The notes: a model not told the origin generated them from the letters alone. A DNA stretch of 64,000 nt from Comamonadaceae bacterium (GCA_027488255.1 JAIYBZ010000012.1:1-64000); one strand, 5' to 3'. Counted from the stretch's first letter, positions 48,864 to 60,360 are shown. Program-made: numbers and translations.

Positions 48864-50966
48864 GCGGTCACCTCCTGGCGTGCGTCTGCCGTCAACTGCA
48901 AGGACGGTGCGCGGCGAACGATGCCATCGAGCTGGTAAATCGAAGCCACAACGGGGGCCGTGACGGGGCCCGCCAAACGAATTTCGGTTCGAGCGGCATT
49001 GGAAGCCACCAGGGGTTTGGCCGTCGCGCGGGCCAACACCTCTTGCGAAGTTTCAAAGGCCACGCCCGGGATTTCCAACAAGTTGGCCAATACGCGCAAC
49101 ACTTTCCAAGCGGGACGGGTTTCTGCCAAAGGCTTGACCACGGCATGGAAGCTTTGCAAGCGCCCTTCGGCGTTGACAAAACTGCCCGATGTTTCGGTGA
49201 ACGGGGCAATCGGCAACAACACATCGCTGAAGGCCATGTTGGCTTTGAACGGGCTCAAGGTGACCACCATTTCGGCTTGCGCCAAGGTGCTTGCAGCGGC
49301 GGCGCCGGCAGCGCTGTCGAACTCGGGTTCGGTGTTCAGCAAGAGTGCGGCTTTCAAGCCACCGGCCAGCATTTGTCCGGCGTGTTTGCCACCGGTTTGC
49401 GGCTGGGCGCCCACCCACTGGGCGCCCACGGTGTTGGCGGCTTCGGTCAGGTAACCCACAGTGGCACCGGTGTGCTCACCGATCCAGTTGGCCAAGGCCA
49501 ACAGCGAAGACGCATTGGCGTGGTGCGCTGCGGCGTTGCCCAACAACACCGCTTTGCGCTCACCACCCAACAAAGATTTGGCGATGGCTTTTGCCTCTGC
49601 CGTGGCAGTGCCAGCGCAAGGCGCGGTCACCCCTTTTTCGGCGGCAATGGCGGCGGCCACATCGGCCAGCGCCTGCGCCCATGCGGAGGCGTCGCTCAGC
49701 ATGGCGTGGGCCACGGGCATGGCCCAAGCATCGGCATGGCTGAAGGCGGCAGCCGAGGTCACCACGTTCAGTTGAGCGCCGTGACGCACCGCATGGCGAA
49801 TGCGCAAGGCAAACAGCGGATGGTCTTTGCGCAAGTTCGAGCCCACCACCAAGACACGCTGCAATGTGCTCAAGGAAGCGATCGATGTGCCCAAAGTGCG
49901 GACCCCGTCAGCGGCTGCAAACTCGGCGTGACGCAAGCGGTGGTCGATGTTGTCAGAACCCAAGCCGCGCACCAAAGCACCGGCCAAATAGAGTTCTTCC
50001 AGTGTGCTGTGAGGGCTGACCAGTGCACCGATGCTGTTGGCACCGTGGTCGCGCTGGATGTTGCGCAGGCCGTTGGCCACGTATTCCAAAGCGGTCTGCC
50101 AATCCACTGTTTTCCACTCGCCCCCCTGCTTCAGCATGGGCTGTGTCAAACGCTCGGCGCCGTTCAAGGCTTCGTAAGAGAAACGGTCACGGTCGGCGAT
50201 CCAGCATTCGTTGACGTCTTCGTTTTCAAGAGGCACCACGCGCATGACTTGGTTGTTTTTGACTTGCACCACCAAATTGGCACCCGAAGAATCGTGCGCA
50301 GCCACCGACTTGCGACGCGACAACTCCCATGTGCGGGCGTTGTAGCGGAAGGGCTTGCTGGTCAAGGCACCGACGGGGCAAATGTCGATCATGTTGCCGG
50401 ACAACTCGGAGTCGATGGTCTGACCCAAGAAAGTTTCGATCTCGGCATGCTCACCGCGGTGCGACATGCCCAACTCCATGGCGCCGGCCACTTCTTGACC
50501 AAAGCGGACGCAACGGGTGCAGTGGATGCAACGGCTCATCTCTTCCATCGAAATCAACGGACCGACTTCTTTGTGGAAGACCACGCGTTTTTCTTCTTCG
50601 TAGCGCGAAGAAGTGCCGCCGTAACCGACCGCCAAATCTTGCAATTGGCACTCACCGCCTTGGTCGCAGATGGGGCAATCCAGCGGGTGGTTGATGAGCA
50701 AGAACTCCATCACCGATTTTTGTGCAGCAATCGATTTGTCGCTCTTGGTGCGCACGATCATGCCTTGCGTCACGGGCGTGGCGCAGGCGGGCATGGGTTT
50801 AGGAGCCTTCTCGACCTCGACCAAGCACATGCGGCAATTGGCGGCGATGGAGAGTTTCTTGTGATAGCAGAAATGCGGAATATAGGTGCCGGCTTTTTCA
50901 GCGGCATGCATCACCATGCTGCCTTCGGCAACTTCCACTTTGACCGTCGAGTTCTATTTCAACCAT
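48860..50966 (-). CDS. nuoG: NADH-quinone oxidoreductase subunit G, with apparent frameshift at the N-terminus
   Basis: Largest peripheral-arm subunit, holding clusters N1b, N4 and N5. The main frame (48860-50938) shows the 2Fe-2S domain ([17 protein letters not shown]), the His/Cys N5 region ([21 protein letters not shown]), a 4Fe-4S site ([10 protein letters not shown]) and the molybdopterin-oxidoreductase-like body. The expected start ATG 50966 encodes MVEIELDGQ, but this is out of frame with the [11 protein letters not shown] that follows; one extra base or two missing A residues near 50939-50944 would join them. In the main frame a TAG precedes GTG 50938, so without a shift the protein would lack its first ~10 residues. 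nuoF overlaps the ATG region by 8 nt. Confidence 0.88.
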
Positions 50967-52335
50967 GGGTCTTCACCGTTGACACATCGGCACCGACCAC
51001 GCAGGTCTTGTGTTCGATGTGGTGTACAAATTCATGACGGAAGTGCTTGAGCATGCCGCGCACGGGCATGGCCGCCGCATCACCCAAGGCGCAAATCGTG
51101 CGGCCCATGATGTTGCCGGCCACGCTGTCCAGCATGTCCAAATCACTGGCGCGGCCTTGACCGTTTTCAATGCGGTCAACCATGCGCCACAACCAACCTG
51201 TGCCCTCACGGCAAGGCGTGCATTGGCCGCAAGATTCGTGAGAGTAAAAATAAGACAGTCGGGCCAATGCCTTGACCATGCAACGTGTCTCGTCCATCAC
51301 GATCACGGCCCCTGAACCCAACATTGAACCGCCTTCTTTGGCGATGCTGTCGTAGTCCATGGTGAGCGTCATCATCAAATCGGCCGGAATCACGGGCGAT
51401 GAAGAGCCACCAGGAATTACGGCCTTGAGCTTGCGACCGCCGCGAACGCCACCGGCGAGCTCGAGCAGCTTGGCAAACGGCGTGCCCATCGGCACTTCGT
51501 AGTTGCCGGGACGCTCCACGTCACCGCTGACCGAGAAAATCTTGGTGCCCCCGTTGTTCGGCTTGCCGCACTCGAGGTAGGCCTGACCACCGTTGCGGAT
51601 GATCCAAGGCACCGCTGCAAATGTTTCGGTGTTGTTGATGGTGGTGGGCTTGCCGTACAGGCCAAAGCTGGCCGGGAACGGCGGCTTGAAACGGGGCTGG
51701 CCCTTCTTGCCTTCTAACGACTCCAGCAAGGCGGTTTCTTCGCCGCAGATGTAAGCGCCAAAACCGTGCGAGGCGTGCAACTGGAAGCTGAAGGTGCTGC
51801 CCAGAATGTTGCTGCCCAAGTAGCCTGCTGCACGGGCTTCTTCCAAAGCCGCTTCAAAGCGCTCATAGGTGTGGAAAATTTCACCGTGGATGTAGTTGTA
51901 ACCCGCGCTGATGCCCATGGCATAAGCCGCGATGATCATGCCTTCGATCACCGTGTGGGGGTTGTACTCCATGATGTCGCGGTCTTTGCAAGTGCCCGGC
52001 TCGCCCTCGTCCGAGTTGCAGACCAAATACTTTTGACCGGGAAACTGACGGGGCATGAAGCTCCACTTCAGACCGGTGGGAAAGCCCGCACCGCCGCGAC
52101 CACGCAAACCCGACTCTTTGACCGTGGCAATGACTTGGTCTTGGGTCATGCCTTCGCCACCGTCTTTGCCCAAAATTTTGCGCAAGGCCGCATAGCCACC
52201 GCGCGACTCGTAGTCTTTCAGACCCCAGTTGCGGCCATTCAGACCGGCATAAATTTGGGGGTTGATGTGTCGATCATGGAAGCAGGTTTCCACGCCGGTG
52301 GCTTGGAACTGGCTGAGAATTTGTTCGACTTTCAT
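50959..52335 (-). CDS. nuoF: NADH-quinone oxidoreductase subunit F
   Basis: NADH-oxidising flavoprotein subunit (458 residues) with FMN, NADH and cluster N3. Seen are the nucleotide loop [47 protein letters not shown] and the 4Fe-4S motif [15 protein letters not shown] 52335 shares its base with the nuoE stop (TGATG). Confidence 0.97.
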   Translation of the reverse strand: MKVEQILSQFQATGVETCFHDRHINPQIYAGLNGRNWGLKDYESRGGYAALRKILGKDGGEGMTQDQVIATVKESGLRGRGGAGFPTGLKWSFMPRQFPGQKYLVCNSDEGEPGTCKDRDIMEYNPHTVIEGMIIAAYAMGISAGYNYIHGEIFHTYERFEAALEEARAAGYLGSNILGSTFSFQLHASHGFGAYICGEETALLESLEGKKGQPRFKPPFPASFGLYGKPTTINNTETFAAVPWIIRNGGQAYLECGKPNNGGTKIFSVSGDVERPGNYEVPMGTPFAKLLELAGGVRGGRKLKAVIPGGSSSPVIPADLMMTLTMDYDSIAKEGGSMLGSGAVIVMDETRCMVKALARLSYFYSHESCGQCTPCREGTGWLWRMVDRIENGQGRASDLDMLDSVAGNIMGRTICALGDAAAMPVRGMLKHFRHEFVHHIEHKTCVVGADVSTVKTHG

Positions 52336-52823
52336 CAGGCGGCCTCTGCTTTCTTCAGGCTGTCGACGAGTTGGTCCAGCTTTTCATGGCTCATGAAACT
52401 GCACATGTGGCGGTCATTCACCAAGAGCACTGGCGCATCGGCGCAAGCCCCTTGGCACTCACTGGGCTGCAAGGTGAACAGGCCATCGGCCGTGGTCTCG
52501 CCGGCATGCACGCCCAACTTGCGTTCCAAGTGGGCCATCGCGTGTTGGCCACCGCGCAACTGGCAAGGCAGGTTGGTGCAAACGTTCAACTTGAACTTGC
52601 CCACCGGCTTTTGGTTGTACATGTTGTAGAAGGTGGTGACTTCGTGCACGGCCATCACGGGCATGCCCAGCACCTCGGCCACGACTTTTTCACTGTCGGG
52701 GCTGACCCAGCCGAGTTCTTGCTGCACGATCGACAGACAAGCCATCACGGCCGACTGCTTTTGATCCGCAGGAAACTTGGCAACTTCACGCGCAAAGCGT
52801 GCTTTGGTTGACTCAGAGATCAT
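52335..52823 (-). CDS. nuoE: NADH-quinone oxidoreductase subunit E
   Basis: Thioredoxin-like subunit (162 residues) binding the 2Fe-2S cluster N1a. The cluster ligands appear as [10 protein letters not shown] and CQGACADAP, with the preceding [10 protein letters not shown]. It overlaps nuoD by 4 nt and nuoF by 1 nt. Confidence 0.96.
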   Translation of the reverse strand: MISESTKARFAREVAKFPADQKQSAVMACLSIVQQELGWVSPDSEKVVAEVLGMPVMAVHEVTTFYNMYNQKPVGKFKLNVCTNLPCQLRGGQHAMAHLERKLGVHAGETTADGLFTLQPSECQGACADAPVLLVNDRHMCSFMSHEKLDQLVDSLKKAEAA

Positions 52824-54073
52824 CGGTCAATCTCTCCAAAAACGATGTCCATCGTCCCGATGATCGCTACCGCATCGGCCAGCATGTGGCCACGGGCCAT
52901 TTCATCGAGGGTGGCCAAATGGGCGAAGCCCGGGGCACGAATTTTCAAGCGGTACGGCTTGTTGGCGCCGTCGCTGACCATGTAAATACCAAACTCCCCC
53001 TTGGGGTGCTCAACCGCCGCATAGGCTTCGCCTTCGGGCACACGGAAACCTTCGGTGAAGAGCTTGAAGTGGTGAATCAAGTCTTCCATGTTGGACTTCA
53101 TGCCTTCGCGCGCAGGCGGGGCCACCTTGTGGTTGTCGGTGATGACCGGGCCAGGGTTGGCACGCAACCAAGCCACGCATTGCTGGATGATGCGGTTCGA
53201 TTCACGCATTTCTTGCACACGCACCAAGTAGCGGTCGTAGCTGTCACCGGTCTTGCCCACCGGCACATCAAACTCCACCTGGTCGTATGCGTCATAAGGC
53301 TGCTTTTTGCGCAGATCCCAAGCGATGCCCGAACCGCGCAACATGGGGCCCGTCATGCCCAAGTTCAGCGCGCGTTCTGGCGGCACCACGCCAATTCCCA
53401 CTGTTCGCTGTTTCCAAATGCGGTTGTCGGTGAGCAGGGTTTCGTATTCGTCCACACACTTGGGGAAACGCTGCGTGAAATCGTCGATGAAATCGAGCAA
53501 AGAGCCTTGGCGGTTCTGATTCAGTTGCGCAATGGCTTTGGCATTTTTGACCTTGCTGACCTTGTACTGCGGCATGCTGTCGGGCAGGTCGCGGTAAACA
53601 CCGCCAGGACGGAAATAAGCCGCGTGCATGCGCGCGCCGGAAACGGCTTCGTACATGTCGAACAGGTCTTCCCGTTCGCGGAAGGTGTAGATCAAAATGG
53701 TCGAACTGCCGCAGTCGTTGCCGTGCGAGCCCAACCACATGAGGTGGTTCAAGATGCGGGTGATCTCGGCAAACATCACGCGGATGTACTGGGCGCGCTT
53801 GGGCACTTCGAGGCCCAGCATTTTCTCAATCGCCAAGCAGTAAGCGTGCTCGTTGCACATCATCGACACGTAGTCGAGCCGATCCATGTAAGGCAAGGAC
53901 TGGATATATGTTTTGCTCTCGGCCAGTTTTTCAGTGGCGCGGTGCAGCAAACCAATGTGCGGGTCGGCACGTTGCACCACCTCGCCATCCAACTCCAACA
54001 CCAAGCGCAACACACCGTGCGCGGCGGGGTGCTGAGGACCGAAGTTCAGCGTGTAATTCTTGATTTCGGCCAT
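52820..54073 (-). CDS. nuoD: NADH-quinone oxidoreductase subunit D
   Basis: 49-kDa-type subunit (417 residues) lining the quinone site with NuoB. It opens with [26 protein letters not shown], including the quinone-site His, and has [14 protein letters not shown] and DIVFGEIDR at the C-terminus, all conserved. It begins 1 bp after nuoC. Confidence 0.97.
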   Translation of the reverse strand: MAEIKNYTLNFGPQHPAAHGVLRLVLELDGEVVQRADPHIGLLHRATEKLAESKTYIQSLPYMDRLDYVSMMCNEHAYCLAIEKMLGLEVPKRAQYIRVMFAEITRILNHLMWLGSHGNDCGSSTILIYTFREREDLFDMYEAVSGARMHAAYFRPGGVYRDLPDSMPQYKVSKVKNAKAIAQLNQNRQGSLLDFIDDFTQRFPKCVDEYETLLTDNRIWKQRTVGIGVVPPERALNLGMTGPMLRGSGIAWDLRKKQPYDAYDQVEFDVPVGKTGDSYDRYLVRVQEMRESNRIIQQCVAWLRANPGPVITDNHKVAPPAREGMKSNMEDLIHHFKLFTEGFRVPEGEAYAAVEHPKGEFGIYMVSDGANKPYRLKIRAPGFAHLATLDEMARGHMLADAVAIIGTMDIVFGEIDR

Positions 54074-54074
54074 A

Positions 54075-54683
54075 TCAGTTCAGGCCTCCGTAGTGTTCTT
54101 CACGAATGATGCGCGGCGTGATTTCACGCGGCTCAATGCTCACCGGCTCATAAATCACGCGCTGACGCTCGGCGTCGTAACGCATCTCGACATGACCCGA
54201 CAGTGGGAAATCTTTGCGGAACGGATGACCGATGAAACCGTAGTCGGTCAAGATGCGGCGCAAGTCGTTGTGGCCTTCGAAAACAATGCCAAACAAGTCA
54301 AACGCTTCGCGCTCGTACCAGTTGGCCGAATTCCACAAGTCATTGACCGAAGCCACCAAAGGCAAATCGTCGTCGGGACACGTCACTTTGACGCGCACAC
54401 GCTGGTTCAGCGAGACCGACAACAAATGCACAGTCACCCCAAAGCGCGAGCCTTCCGTGCCCATGTCGCCGTAAGTCGAATAGTCGACGCCAGCCAAATC
54501 GATAAGTTGCTCAAATTGGCAACCTGGCGTATCGCGCAAGGTTTGCATCACGCTCAGGTAGTGGTCAGCGCTCACATGAACGGTCACCTCACCCAAAGCG
54601 ACTTCAATTTTTTGAACCCGCTCACCCAAGGTCGTGGCCAAGGTGTTGTGCAGGTCTTCAGGGCGAACAGCAAAAACAGTCAT
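54075..54683 (-). CDS. nuoC: NADH-quinone oxidoreductase subunit C
   Basis: 30-kDa-type peripheral subunit (202 residues), separate from NuoD here. The family signature [41 protein letters not shown] is complete. ATG 54683 is selected over 54707, which would overlap nuoB. Confidence 0.96.
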   Translation of the reverse strand: MTVFAVRPEDLHNTLATTLGERVQKIEVALGEVTVHVSADHYLSVMQTLRDTPGCQFEQLIDLAGVDYSTYGDMGTEGSRFGVTVHLLSVSLNQRVRVKVTCPDDDLPLVASVNDLWNSANWYEREAFDLFGIVFEGHNDLRRILTDYGFIGHPFRKDFPLSGHVEMRYDAERQRVIYEPVSIEPREITPRIIREEHYGGLN

Positions 54684-54693
54684 CGTCGTTCCC

Positions 54694-55173
54694 TCAAGCG
54701 CGCGCAATGGTGTGCGTGCGGCGGATTTTTTGCTGCAGCTGGATGATGCCGTAGATCAAGGCTTCGGCCGTGGGCGGGCAACCTGGCACATACACATCGA
54801 CCGGCACGATGCGGTCGCAACCGCGCACCACCGAGTAGCTGTAGTGGTAGTAGCCCCCGCCGTTGGCGCAAGACCCCATCGAGATCACCCAGCGGGGTTC
54901 TGACATTTGGTCATACACCTTGCGCAAGGCCGGGGCCATCTTGTTGCACAGAGTGCCTGCCACGATCATCAAGTCGGCTTGACGCGGGCTGGCACGGAAA
55001 ACCTCAGCGCCGAAGCGGGCCAAGTCGTAGCGGGCCGTCGCCGAGTGCATCATCTCGACCGCGCAGCACGCGAGACCAAACGTCATCGGCCAAAGCGAAC
55101 CGGTTTTGGCCCAATTCACCACAGAGTCGTAGCTCGTGGTGATGAAGCCTTCTTTCATCACGCCTGCAATCAT
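54694..55173 (-). CDS. nuoB: NADH-quinone oxidoreductase subunit B
   Basis: Subunit carrying cluster N2, which reduces quinone (159 residues). The tandem Cys motif is in [13 protein letters not shown], with further ligands in [11 protein letters not shown] and [14 protein letters not shown]. It lies between nuoA (42 bp) and nuoC (10 bp). Confidence 0.97.
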   Translation of the reverse strand: MIAGVMKEGFITTSYDSVVNWAKTGSLWPMTFGLACCAVEMMHSATARYDLARFGAEVFRASPRQADLMIVAGTLCNKMAPALRKVYDQMSEPRWVISMGSCANGGGYYHYSYSVVRGCDRIVPVDVYVPGCPPTAEALIYGIIQLQQKIRRTHTIARA

Positions 55174-55215
55174 CGCATCGTCCTTAGAGGCTGAATGGAG
55201 TTGTCATTGGGCTTG

Positions 55216-55575
55216 TCATTCCCAGTCCAGAGCGCCTTTTTTCCACTCGTAGACAAAGCCCACGACCAGAATGGCCAAAAAAATCACCACGGCCACAAAG
55301 CCTGCCATCCCGACCTCTTTGAGGGCCACAGCCCATGGGAACAGGAAGGCGATTTCCAAATCGAACAAGATGAACAAAATGGCCACCAAGTAGTAGCGCA
55401 CATCGAACTTCATGCGCGCATCTTCAAAAGCTTCGAAGCCGCATTCGTAGGGGGAGTTTTTTTCCGCATCGGGTTTGTTGGGGCCAAGCACGTAGCCCAA
55501 AACCTGGGGAATGACGCCGACAGCAATGCCGACCAAAATGAACAAGAGAATGGGGAGGTATTGATCGAGGTTCAT
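55216..55575 (-). CDS. nuoA: NADH-quinone oxidoreductase subunit A
   Basis: Three-helix membrane subunit (119 residues) that heads the operon. The conserved [44 protein letters not shown] loop and helix are present with the quinone-loop Cys. The promoter probably lies in 55576-55640 or further upstream beyond tRNA-Leu; nothing clear is visible there. Confidence 0.96.
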   Translation of the reverse strand: MNLDQYLPILLFILVGIAVGVIPQVLGYVLGPNKPDAEKNSPYECGFEAFEDARMKFDVRYYLVAILFILFDLEIAFLFPWAVALKEVGMAGFVAVVIFLAILVVGFVYEWKKGALDWE

Positions 55576-55640
55576 CTTGAAAGCGACGGTATCACCGAAT
55601 GAGCAGCGCCAGCCTTACAACTTGCGCTAATCTGTTTATC

Positions 55641-55725
55641 TGGTGCCGTCGGCGAGACTCGAACTCGCACAGCTTTCGCCACTACCCCCTCAAGATAGCG
55701 TGTCTACCAATTTCACCACGACGGC
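55641..55725 (-). tRNA. tRNA-Leu (anticodon GAG)
   Basis: Reverse-strand cloverleaf of 85 nt including an encoded CCA. Acceptor stem GCCGTCG/CGACGGC, anticodon stem CTATC/GGTAG around loop TTGAGGG (anticodon GAG), a class II variable arm, and T-loop GTTCGAGTC. It sits between secG and nuoA, a common Burkholderiales order, and reads CUC/CUU Leu codons. Confidence 0.97.
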
Positions 55726-55867
55726 TGGATACTTTTGCCCGAATTGCATGAGGGGCGCCGATGGCGCCGTTTGCTCTCCGGACAATCCCGAAGTTTACTC
55801 TGAAAAACCCTGCATTTCCTCTAAAAATTCAGGAAATTTGAGTACTGCCACGCGGCTGAATGGCGGC

Positions 55868-56245
55868 TTACTTGGCAGGCGCTGGTGGGACGCTGTTGTC
55901 GGTCTTGGCGGCCGGTGCGTTGCCTGGAATTTGGGCTGCAGGGCTGTTGTCCGCAGGAGCCGTCACAGCCGCGCCTTCCAAAACGCTGCCCGATGTTGCT
56001 GCGGGGCGTGCATTGCTGAAGTAAGCCAGCAACAAAGTGCAGACAAAAAATACCGCGGCCAAGACCGCAGTGGTGCGTGACAAAAAGTTGGCGCCGCCTG
56101 TCGCACCAAACAAACTGCCCGAACCGCCACTGCCAAAAGCCGCGCCCATGTCGGCACCCTTGCCGTGCTGGATCAAGATCAGCCCAATCATGGCCAATGC
56201 CGACAGCATTTGCACCACCAAAATCAAAGTCAACAGCATGCTCAT
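55868..56245 (-). CDS. secG: Preprotein translocase subunit SecG
   Basis: Small SecYEG translocase subunit (125 residues) with two helices: LLTLILVVQMLSALAMIGLILIQ and the second at about residues 57-76. The loop HGKGADMGAAFGSGGSGSLFGATGGANFLSRTTA is diagnostic. The C-terminal 45 residues are an Ala/Pro-rich tail longer than in E. coli. ATG 56245 is preceded by GGAGAG with 6-nt spacing. It follows tpiA by 35 bp. Confidence 0.94.
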   Translation of the reverse strand: MSMLLTLILVVQMLSALAMIGLILIQHGKGADMGAAFGSGGSGSLFGATGGANFLSRTTAVLAAVFFVCTLLLAYFSNARPAATSGSVLEGAAVTAPADNSPAAQIPGNAPAAKTDNSVPPAPAK

Positions 56246-56280
56246 TTGTAACTCTCCAAAAAACAAAAATGACCGCCAGC

Positions 56281-57039
56281 TCAGCGAGAGGCCGTCTTCA
56301 ACATCGACAAAAAGTCTGGCGCCTTCAGTGAGGCGCCCCCAATCAGGCCACCGTCCACATCGGCTTGCGCCAACAAGTTAGCGGCGTTGGCAGCGTTCAT
56401 GCTGCCGCCATACAAAATAGACACGCGATCCGCATGCGCTGTCGCGGCGCGCAACTGGGCGCGCAAAATGGCATGCACCTGCTGCGCCTGCTCAGGACTT
56501 GCCGTGAGCCCCGTGCCAACCGCCCAAACCGGTTCGTACGCCACGGCAATTTCGCTGATGCAATGGCCATTGGCATGAATCACGGCGGCCAGCTGGCGCT
56601 TGACCACCGCTTCGGTTTGCCCCGCTTCACGCTCGGCCATGGTTTCACCGACACACACAATGGGCGTCATCCCTTGGGCCAAGACACGCTGCACTTTGGT
56701 GGCCACCATGGCATCTGACTCGCCATGGTACTGACGGCGCTCAGAGTGGCCCACGATGCAGTAACGCACCGCAAAGTCTCGCAACATGTCGGACGAGACC
56801 TCCCCGGTGTAAGCCCCCGAAGCGTGCGCAGAAACGTCTTGCGCCCCCAAATCGATGGCCGAACCGGCCAGCAAGCCTTGCATTTGCGACAGGTATAAAG
56901 ACGGCACACACACCGCAGTTCGGCAAGTGACGCCGGCCATGCCCTGCAAGAGATCGGCGACCAAGGTGGCATTGGCCGACAAACTGCCGTTCATCTTCCA
57001 GTTGCCAACCATCAAGGGCATGCGCTTGTCCATCACCAT
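56281..57039 (-). CDS. tpiA: Triosephosphate isomerase
   Basis: Interconverts dihydroxyacetone phosphate and glyceraldehyde-3-phosphate. The protein (up to 252 residues) has the substrate Lys in GNWKMNGS, the GHSERR His motif, the catalytic Glu in VAYEPVWAVGTG and the phosphate loop GGSMNAANAANL. Starts at ATG 57039, 57033 (TGATG with the upstream stop) or 57021 are possible. It is coupled to the quinone oxidoreductase gene. Confidence 0.95.
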   Translation of the reverse strand: MVMDKRMPLMVGNWKMNGSLSANATLVADLLQGMAGVTCRTAVCVPSLYLSQMQGLLAGSAIDLGAQDVSAHASGAYTGEVSSDMLRDFAVRYCIVGHSERRQYHGESDAMVATKVQRVLAQGMTPIVCVGETMAEREAGQTEAVVKRQLAAVIHANGHCISEIAVAYEPVWAVGTGLTASPEQAQQVHAILRAQLRAATAHADRVSILYGGSMNAANAANLLAQADVDGGLIGGASLKAPDFLSMLKTASR

Positions 57040-58043
57040 GTCACCACCAATTTACCCACGTGCTGGTTGGACTCCATCAAGGCATGCGCTTGCGCCGCAC
57101 CCGATGGCCATTCACCTGCGGCTTGCAGGGCACCAAACTCACGGTAAATCACGGGCCGAATGCGCCCAGACGCCAGCCACGGCCAAACCGTTTGCTTCAA
57201 AGATTGGGCAATCTGCGCCTTGAACGCCACGGGGCGCGGACGCAGGGTCGAGCCGGTGATCGTCAATCGGCGGCGCAACACCAAACCGGCATTGAAGCCA
57301 CTCTGGACACCGCCCTGAACGGCGATGATCACCAAACGACCGTCTTCGGCCAAGGCCTCGACTTCGCGGGCCACATAGTCGCCCGCCACCATGTCCAAAA
57401 TCACGTTCACACCCAAGCCCTGGGTCAAACGCTTGACCTCAGCGACAAAATCGGTGGTTTTGTAATTGATGGCGTGGTCTGCCCCCAACCCCAAACAAGC
57501 TTGGCACTTGTCGTCAGAACCTGCCGTCACGATGACCGTGGCCCCAGCGGCTTTGGCCATTTGAATGGCCGTCACACCAATGCCACTGGTGCCCCCTTGA
57601 ATCAACACAGTTTCACCCGCCTGCAAACGGCCCCGGTCAAACACATTGCTCCACACGGTGAAGAATGTCTCGGGCAAAGAAGCGGCCTCGGTGTCACTCA
57701 GGCCTTGGGGCACGGGCAAACACTGGGCAATGGGGGCCACGCACAACTCGGCATAACCGCCCCCTGAGACCAAGGCACACACACGGTCACCCACCGACAA
57801 TCCTGCCGCGGCCATGGCCACCGCGTCGCCGGACATCACCACGCCAGCCACTTCCAGGCCCGGAATATCCGAGGCACCCGGTGGCACAGGGTAGTTGCCC
57901 GTGCGTTGCAACACATCGGGCCGGTTGATGCCACTGGCCGACACACGGATGAGCAACTCCCCCGCCCCCGCAATGGGGTCGGGTCGGGTTGCGGGCACCA
58001 GCACTTGGGGTCCGCCGTAGCCTTGGATTTCAATGACGTTCAT
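57033..58043 (-). CDS. NAD(P)H:quinone oxidoreductase, PIG3/zinc-free MDR family
   Basis: A 336-residue medium-chain dehydrogenase/reductase without zinc ligands. Features are the N-terminal GroES-like domain (ASGINRPDVLQRTGNYPVPPGASDIPGLEVAGVV), the nucleotide-binding VLIQGGTSGIGVTAIQMAKAAGATVIVTAGSDDK and a quinone-reductase C-terminus. The family is close to human PIG3 (TP53I3). It overlaps tpiA by 7 nt and follows pnp by 56 bp. Confidence 0.92.
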   Translation of the reverse strand: MNVIEIQGYGGPQVLVPATRPDPIAGAGELLIRVSASGINRPDVLQRTGNYPVPPGASDIPGLEVAGVVMSGDAVAMAAAGLSVGDRVCALVSGGGYAELCVAPIAQCLPVPQGLSDTEAASLPETFFTVWSNVFDRGRLQAGETVLIQGGTSGIGVTAIQMAKAAGATVIVTAGSDDKCQACLGLGADHAINYKTTDFVAEVKRLTQGLGVNVILDMVAGDYVAREVEALAEDGRLVIIAVQGGVQSGFNAGLVLRRRLTITGSTLRPRPVAFKAQIAQSLKQTVWPWLASGRIRPVIYREFGALQAAGEWPSGAAQAHALMESNQHVGKLVVTW

Positions 58044-58099
58044 GCATCCGCCTGAGGTTTAAATCGGGTGGCATCACACCCCCCGCAAACCTGAGTCGC

Positions 58100-60211
58100 T
58101 TATTGAGCGCCCTGTGCAGGACGGTCCAACAAAGCCTTCATCGACAACTTGATGCGGCCTTTTTCGTCGGTTTCCATCACTTTGACTTTGACGATTTGGC
58201 CTTCGCTCAAATAGTCGGTCACTTTTTCAACACGCTCGTGGGCGATCTGGCTGATGTGCAGCAAACCGTCTTTGCCGGGCAGCAAATTGACCAGTGCACC
58301 GAAGTCCAAGATCTTGGTGACCGGGCCTTCGTAGACCTTGCCGATTTCAACTTCGGCGGTGATCTGCTCGATGCGGCTCTTGGCAATTTCTGCCTTCTCA
58401 CCGTCGGTGGCGGCGATGGTGATGGTGCCGTCTTCCGCGATGTTGATCTGGCAACCGGTTTCTTCGGTCAGGGCGCGGATGGTGGCGCCGCCTTTGCCGA
58501 TCACGTCACGGATTTTCTCGGGGTTGATCTTCATGTTGAAGAGCTTGGGCGCGAAATCAGACACTTCGGTGTTGGCTTCGCTCATCGCTTCTTGCATCTT
58601 GCCCAAGATGTGCATGCGCGCTTCTTTGGCTTGGGCCAAAGCGACTTGCATGATTTCTTTGGTAATGCCCTGGATCTTGATGTCCATCTGCAAAGCGGTG
58701 ATGCCGTGGGTGGTACCGGCCACCTTGAAGTCCATATCGCCCAAGTGATCTTCGTCACCCAAGATGTCGGTCAGCACCGCAAAGCGGTTGTCTTCTTTGA
58801 TCAGACCCATGGCGATGCCGGCCACGTGGGCTTTCATCGGCACACCTGCGTCCATCATCGACAAGCAGCCGCCGCAGACCGAAGCCATGGACGAAGAACC
58901 GTTCGACTCGGTGATCTCCGAGACCACGCGCAGGGTGTAGGGGAACTCTTCTTTGCTTGGCAGCACTGCCGCCAAAGCACGCTTGGCCAAACGGCCGTGG
59001 CCGATTTCGCGGCGCTTGGTCGAGCCCATGCGGCCCACTTCGCCTGTGGCAAAGGGAGGCATGTTGTAGTGGAACATGAAGCGGTCTTCAAACTCACCGG
59101 CCAAGGCATCGATGCGCTGGGCATCGCGCTCGGTGCCCAAGGTGGTGATGACCAAGGCCTGTGTTTCGCCACGGGTGAACAAGGCCGAACCGTGGGTGCG
59201 GGGCAACACGCTGTTGCGGATTTCGATGGGGCGCACAGTGCGTGTGTCGCGGCCGTCGATGCGGGGCTCACCCGCCAAGATTTGGCTGCGCACAATGCGC
59301 GCTTCGATCTCGAACAACAGGTTGTCGAGCTTGACCGGATCAAAGGCCACGCCCTCGTCCGACAAAGCGGTTTTGACCGAAGCGTAGGCTTCGCGGCAAG
59401 CGTGGGTACGCGCTTGCTTGTTGCGAATTTGGTAAGCAGCGCGCAATTTGTCTTCGGCCAATGTGGCCAGCTTGGCTTCAAAAGCGGTGTCGCGGGCAGG
59501 CGCTTGCCAGTCCCACACCGGCTTGCCGGCTTCACGCACCAACTCGTGGATGGCGTTGATGGCAATGGCGGATTGCTCGTGGCCATACACGACACCGCCC
59601 AACATGATTTCTTCGGACAGTTGCAGGGCCTCAGATTCGACCATCAGCACAGCGGCTTCGGTACCGGCCACCACCAAATCCATCACGCTGTCTTTGCGCT
59701 GGGTTTGGCCGGGGTTGAGCACGTACTCGCCATTGATGTAACCGACGCGAGCAGCGCCGATGGGGCCGTTGAACGGGATGCCCGAGATGGACAAAGCGGC
59801 CGAGACGGCAATCATGGCCGCGATGTCGGCGTCCACTTCAGGATTCAAAGACACGGTATGCACGACCACGTGCACATCGTTGTAAAAGCCTTCGGGGAAG
59901 AGCGGGCGAATGGGGCGGTCGATCAGACGGCTGGTCAGGGTCTCGTGTTCGCTGGGCTTGGCTTCACGCTTGAAGAAGCTGCCAGGAATCTTGCCGGCTG
60001 CGTAGGTTTTCTCGATGTAGTCAACGGTCAATGGGAAAAAGTCTTGACCGGCTTTGGCGATTTTGGAGCCGACAACGGTGGCCAAAACCACGGTGCCTTC
60101 CATATCGAGCAGCACGGCGCCGCCGGCTTGGCGTGCCACTTCGCCAGTTTCCATCTTGACCGTGTGCTGGCCCCATTGGAATGTTTTGGTGACTTTGTTA
60201 AAAATAGACAT
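58100..60211 (-). CDS. pnp: Polyribonucleotide nucleotidyltransferase (PNPase)
   Basis: Phosphorolytic 3'-5' exoribonuclease (703 residues). Two RNase PH domains are followed by KH ([27 protein letters not shown]) and S1 ([34 protein letters not shown]) RNA-binding domains at the C-terminus. Conserved [28 protein letters not shown] is in domain 1. It lies downstream of rpsO, and the intergenic hairpin at 60285-60322 may mediate the autoregulation known for E. coli pnp. Confidence 0.97.
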   Translation of the reverse strand: MSIFNKVTKTFQWGQHTVKMETGEVARQAGGAVLLDMEGTVVLATVVGSKIAKAGQDFFPLTVDYIEKTYAAGKIPGSFFKREAKPSEHETLTSRLIDRPIRPLFPEGFYNDVHVVVHTVSLNPEVDADIAAMIAVSAALSISGIPFNGPIGAARVGYINGEYVLNPGQTQRKDSVMDLVVAGTEAAVLMVESEALQLSEEIMLGGVVYGHEQSAIAINAIHELVREAGKPVWDWQAPARDTAFEAKLATLAEDKLRAAYQIRNKQARTHACREAYASVKTALSDEGVAFDPVKLDNLLFEIEARIVRSQILAGEPRIDGRDTRTVRPIEIRNSVLPRTHGSALFTRGETQALVITTLGTERDAQRIDALAGEFEDRFMFHYNMPPFATGEVGRMGSTKRREIGHGRLAKRALAAVLPSKEEFPYTLRVVSEITESNGSSSMASVCGGCLSMMDAGVPMKAHVAGIAMGLIKEDNRFAVLTDILGDEDHLGDMDFKVAGTTHGITALQMDIKIQGITKEIMQVALAQAKEARMHILGKMQEAMSEANTEVSDFAPKLFNMKINPEKIRDVIGKGGATIRALTEETGCQINIAEDGTITIAATDGEKAEIAKSRIEQITAEVEIGKVYEGPVTKILDFGALVNLLPGKDGLLHISQIAHERVEKVTDYLSEGQIVKVKVMETDEKGRIKLSMKALLDRPAQGAQ

Positions 60212-60284
60212 GTTCAGAACTCCTGATTACAAAGGCGCATGAGGCTGCACCGTGGGCCCGGATTTGACGCTCTGAACTCGATGC

Positions 60285-60322
60285 CATTCCACAAAACCTT
60301 GCTTTGAAAGCCTTGTGGAATG
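60285..60322 (-). other. Hairpin in the pnp 5' untranslated region
   Basis: Perfect 10-bp inverted repeat CATTCCACAA/TTGTGGAATG around an 18-nt loop, 74 bp upstream of the pnp start. Position and length resemble the RNase III-processed stem-loop that controls pnp mRNA in E. coli; function here is inferred. Confidence 0.5.
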
Positions 60323-60360
60323 ACACAGCGCGAGATCGCCCTGACAAATTCCGACTGAAA

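Noticed and set aside
48815-51037. 740-aa plus-strand ORF opposite nuoG
   Set aside because: Antisense shadow; it also spans gene boundaries, which a real gene would not do here.
58103-60226. 707-aa plus-strand ORF opposite pnp
   Set aside because: Composition is antisense (runs of GF, QHG, VVDG) and no domain is recognisable; the minus frame is full-length PNPase.
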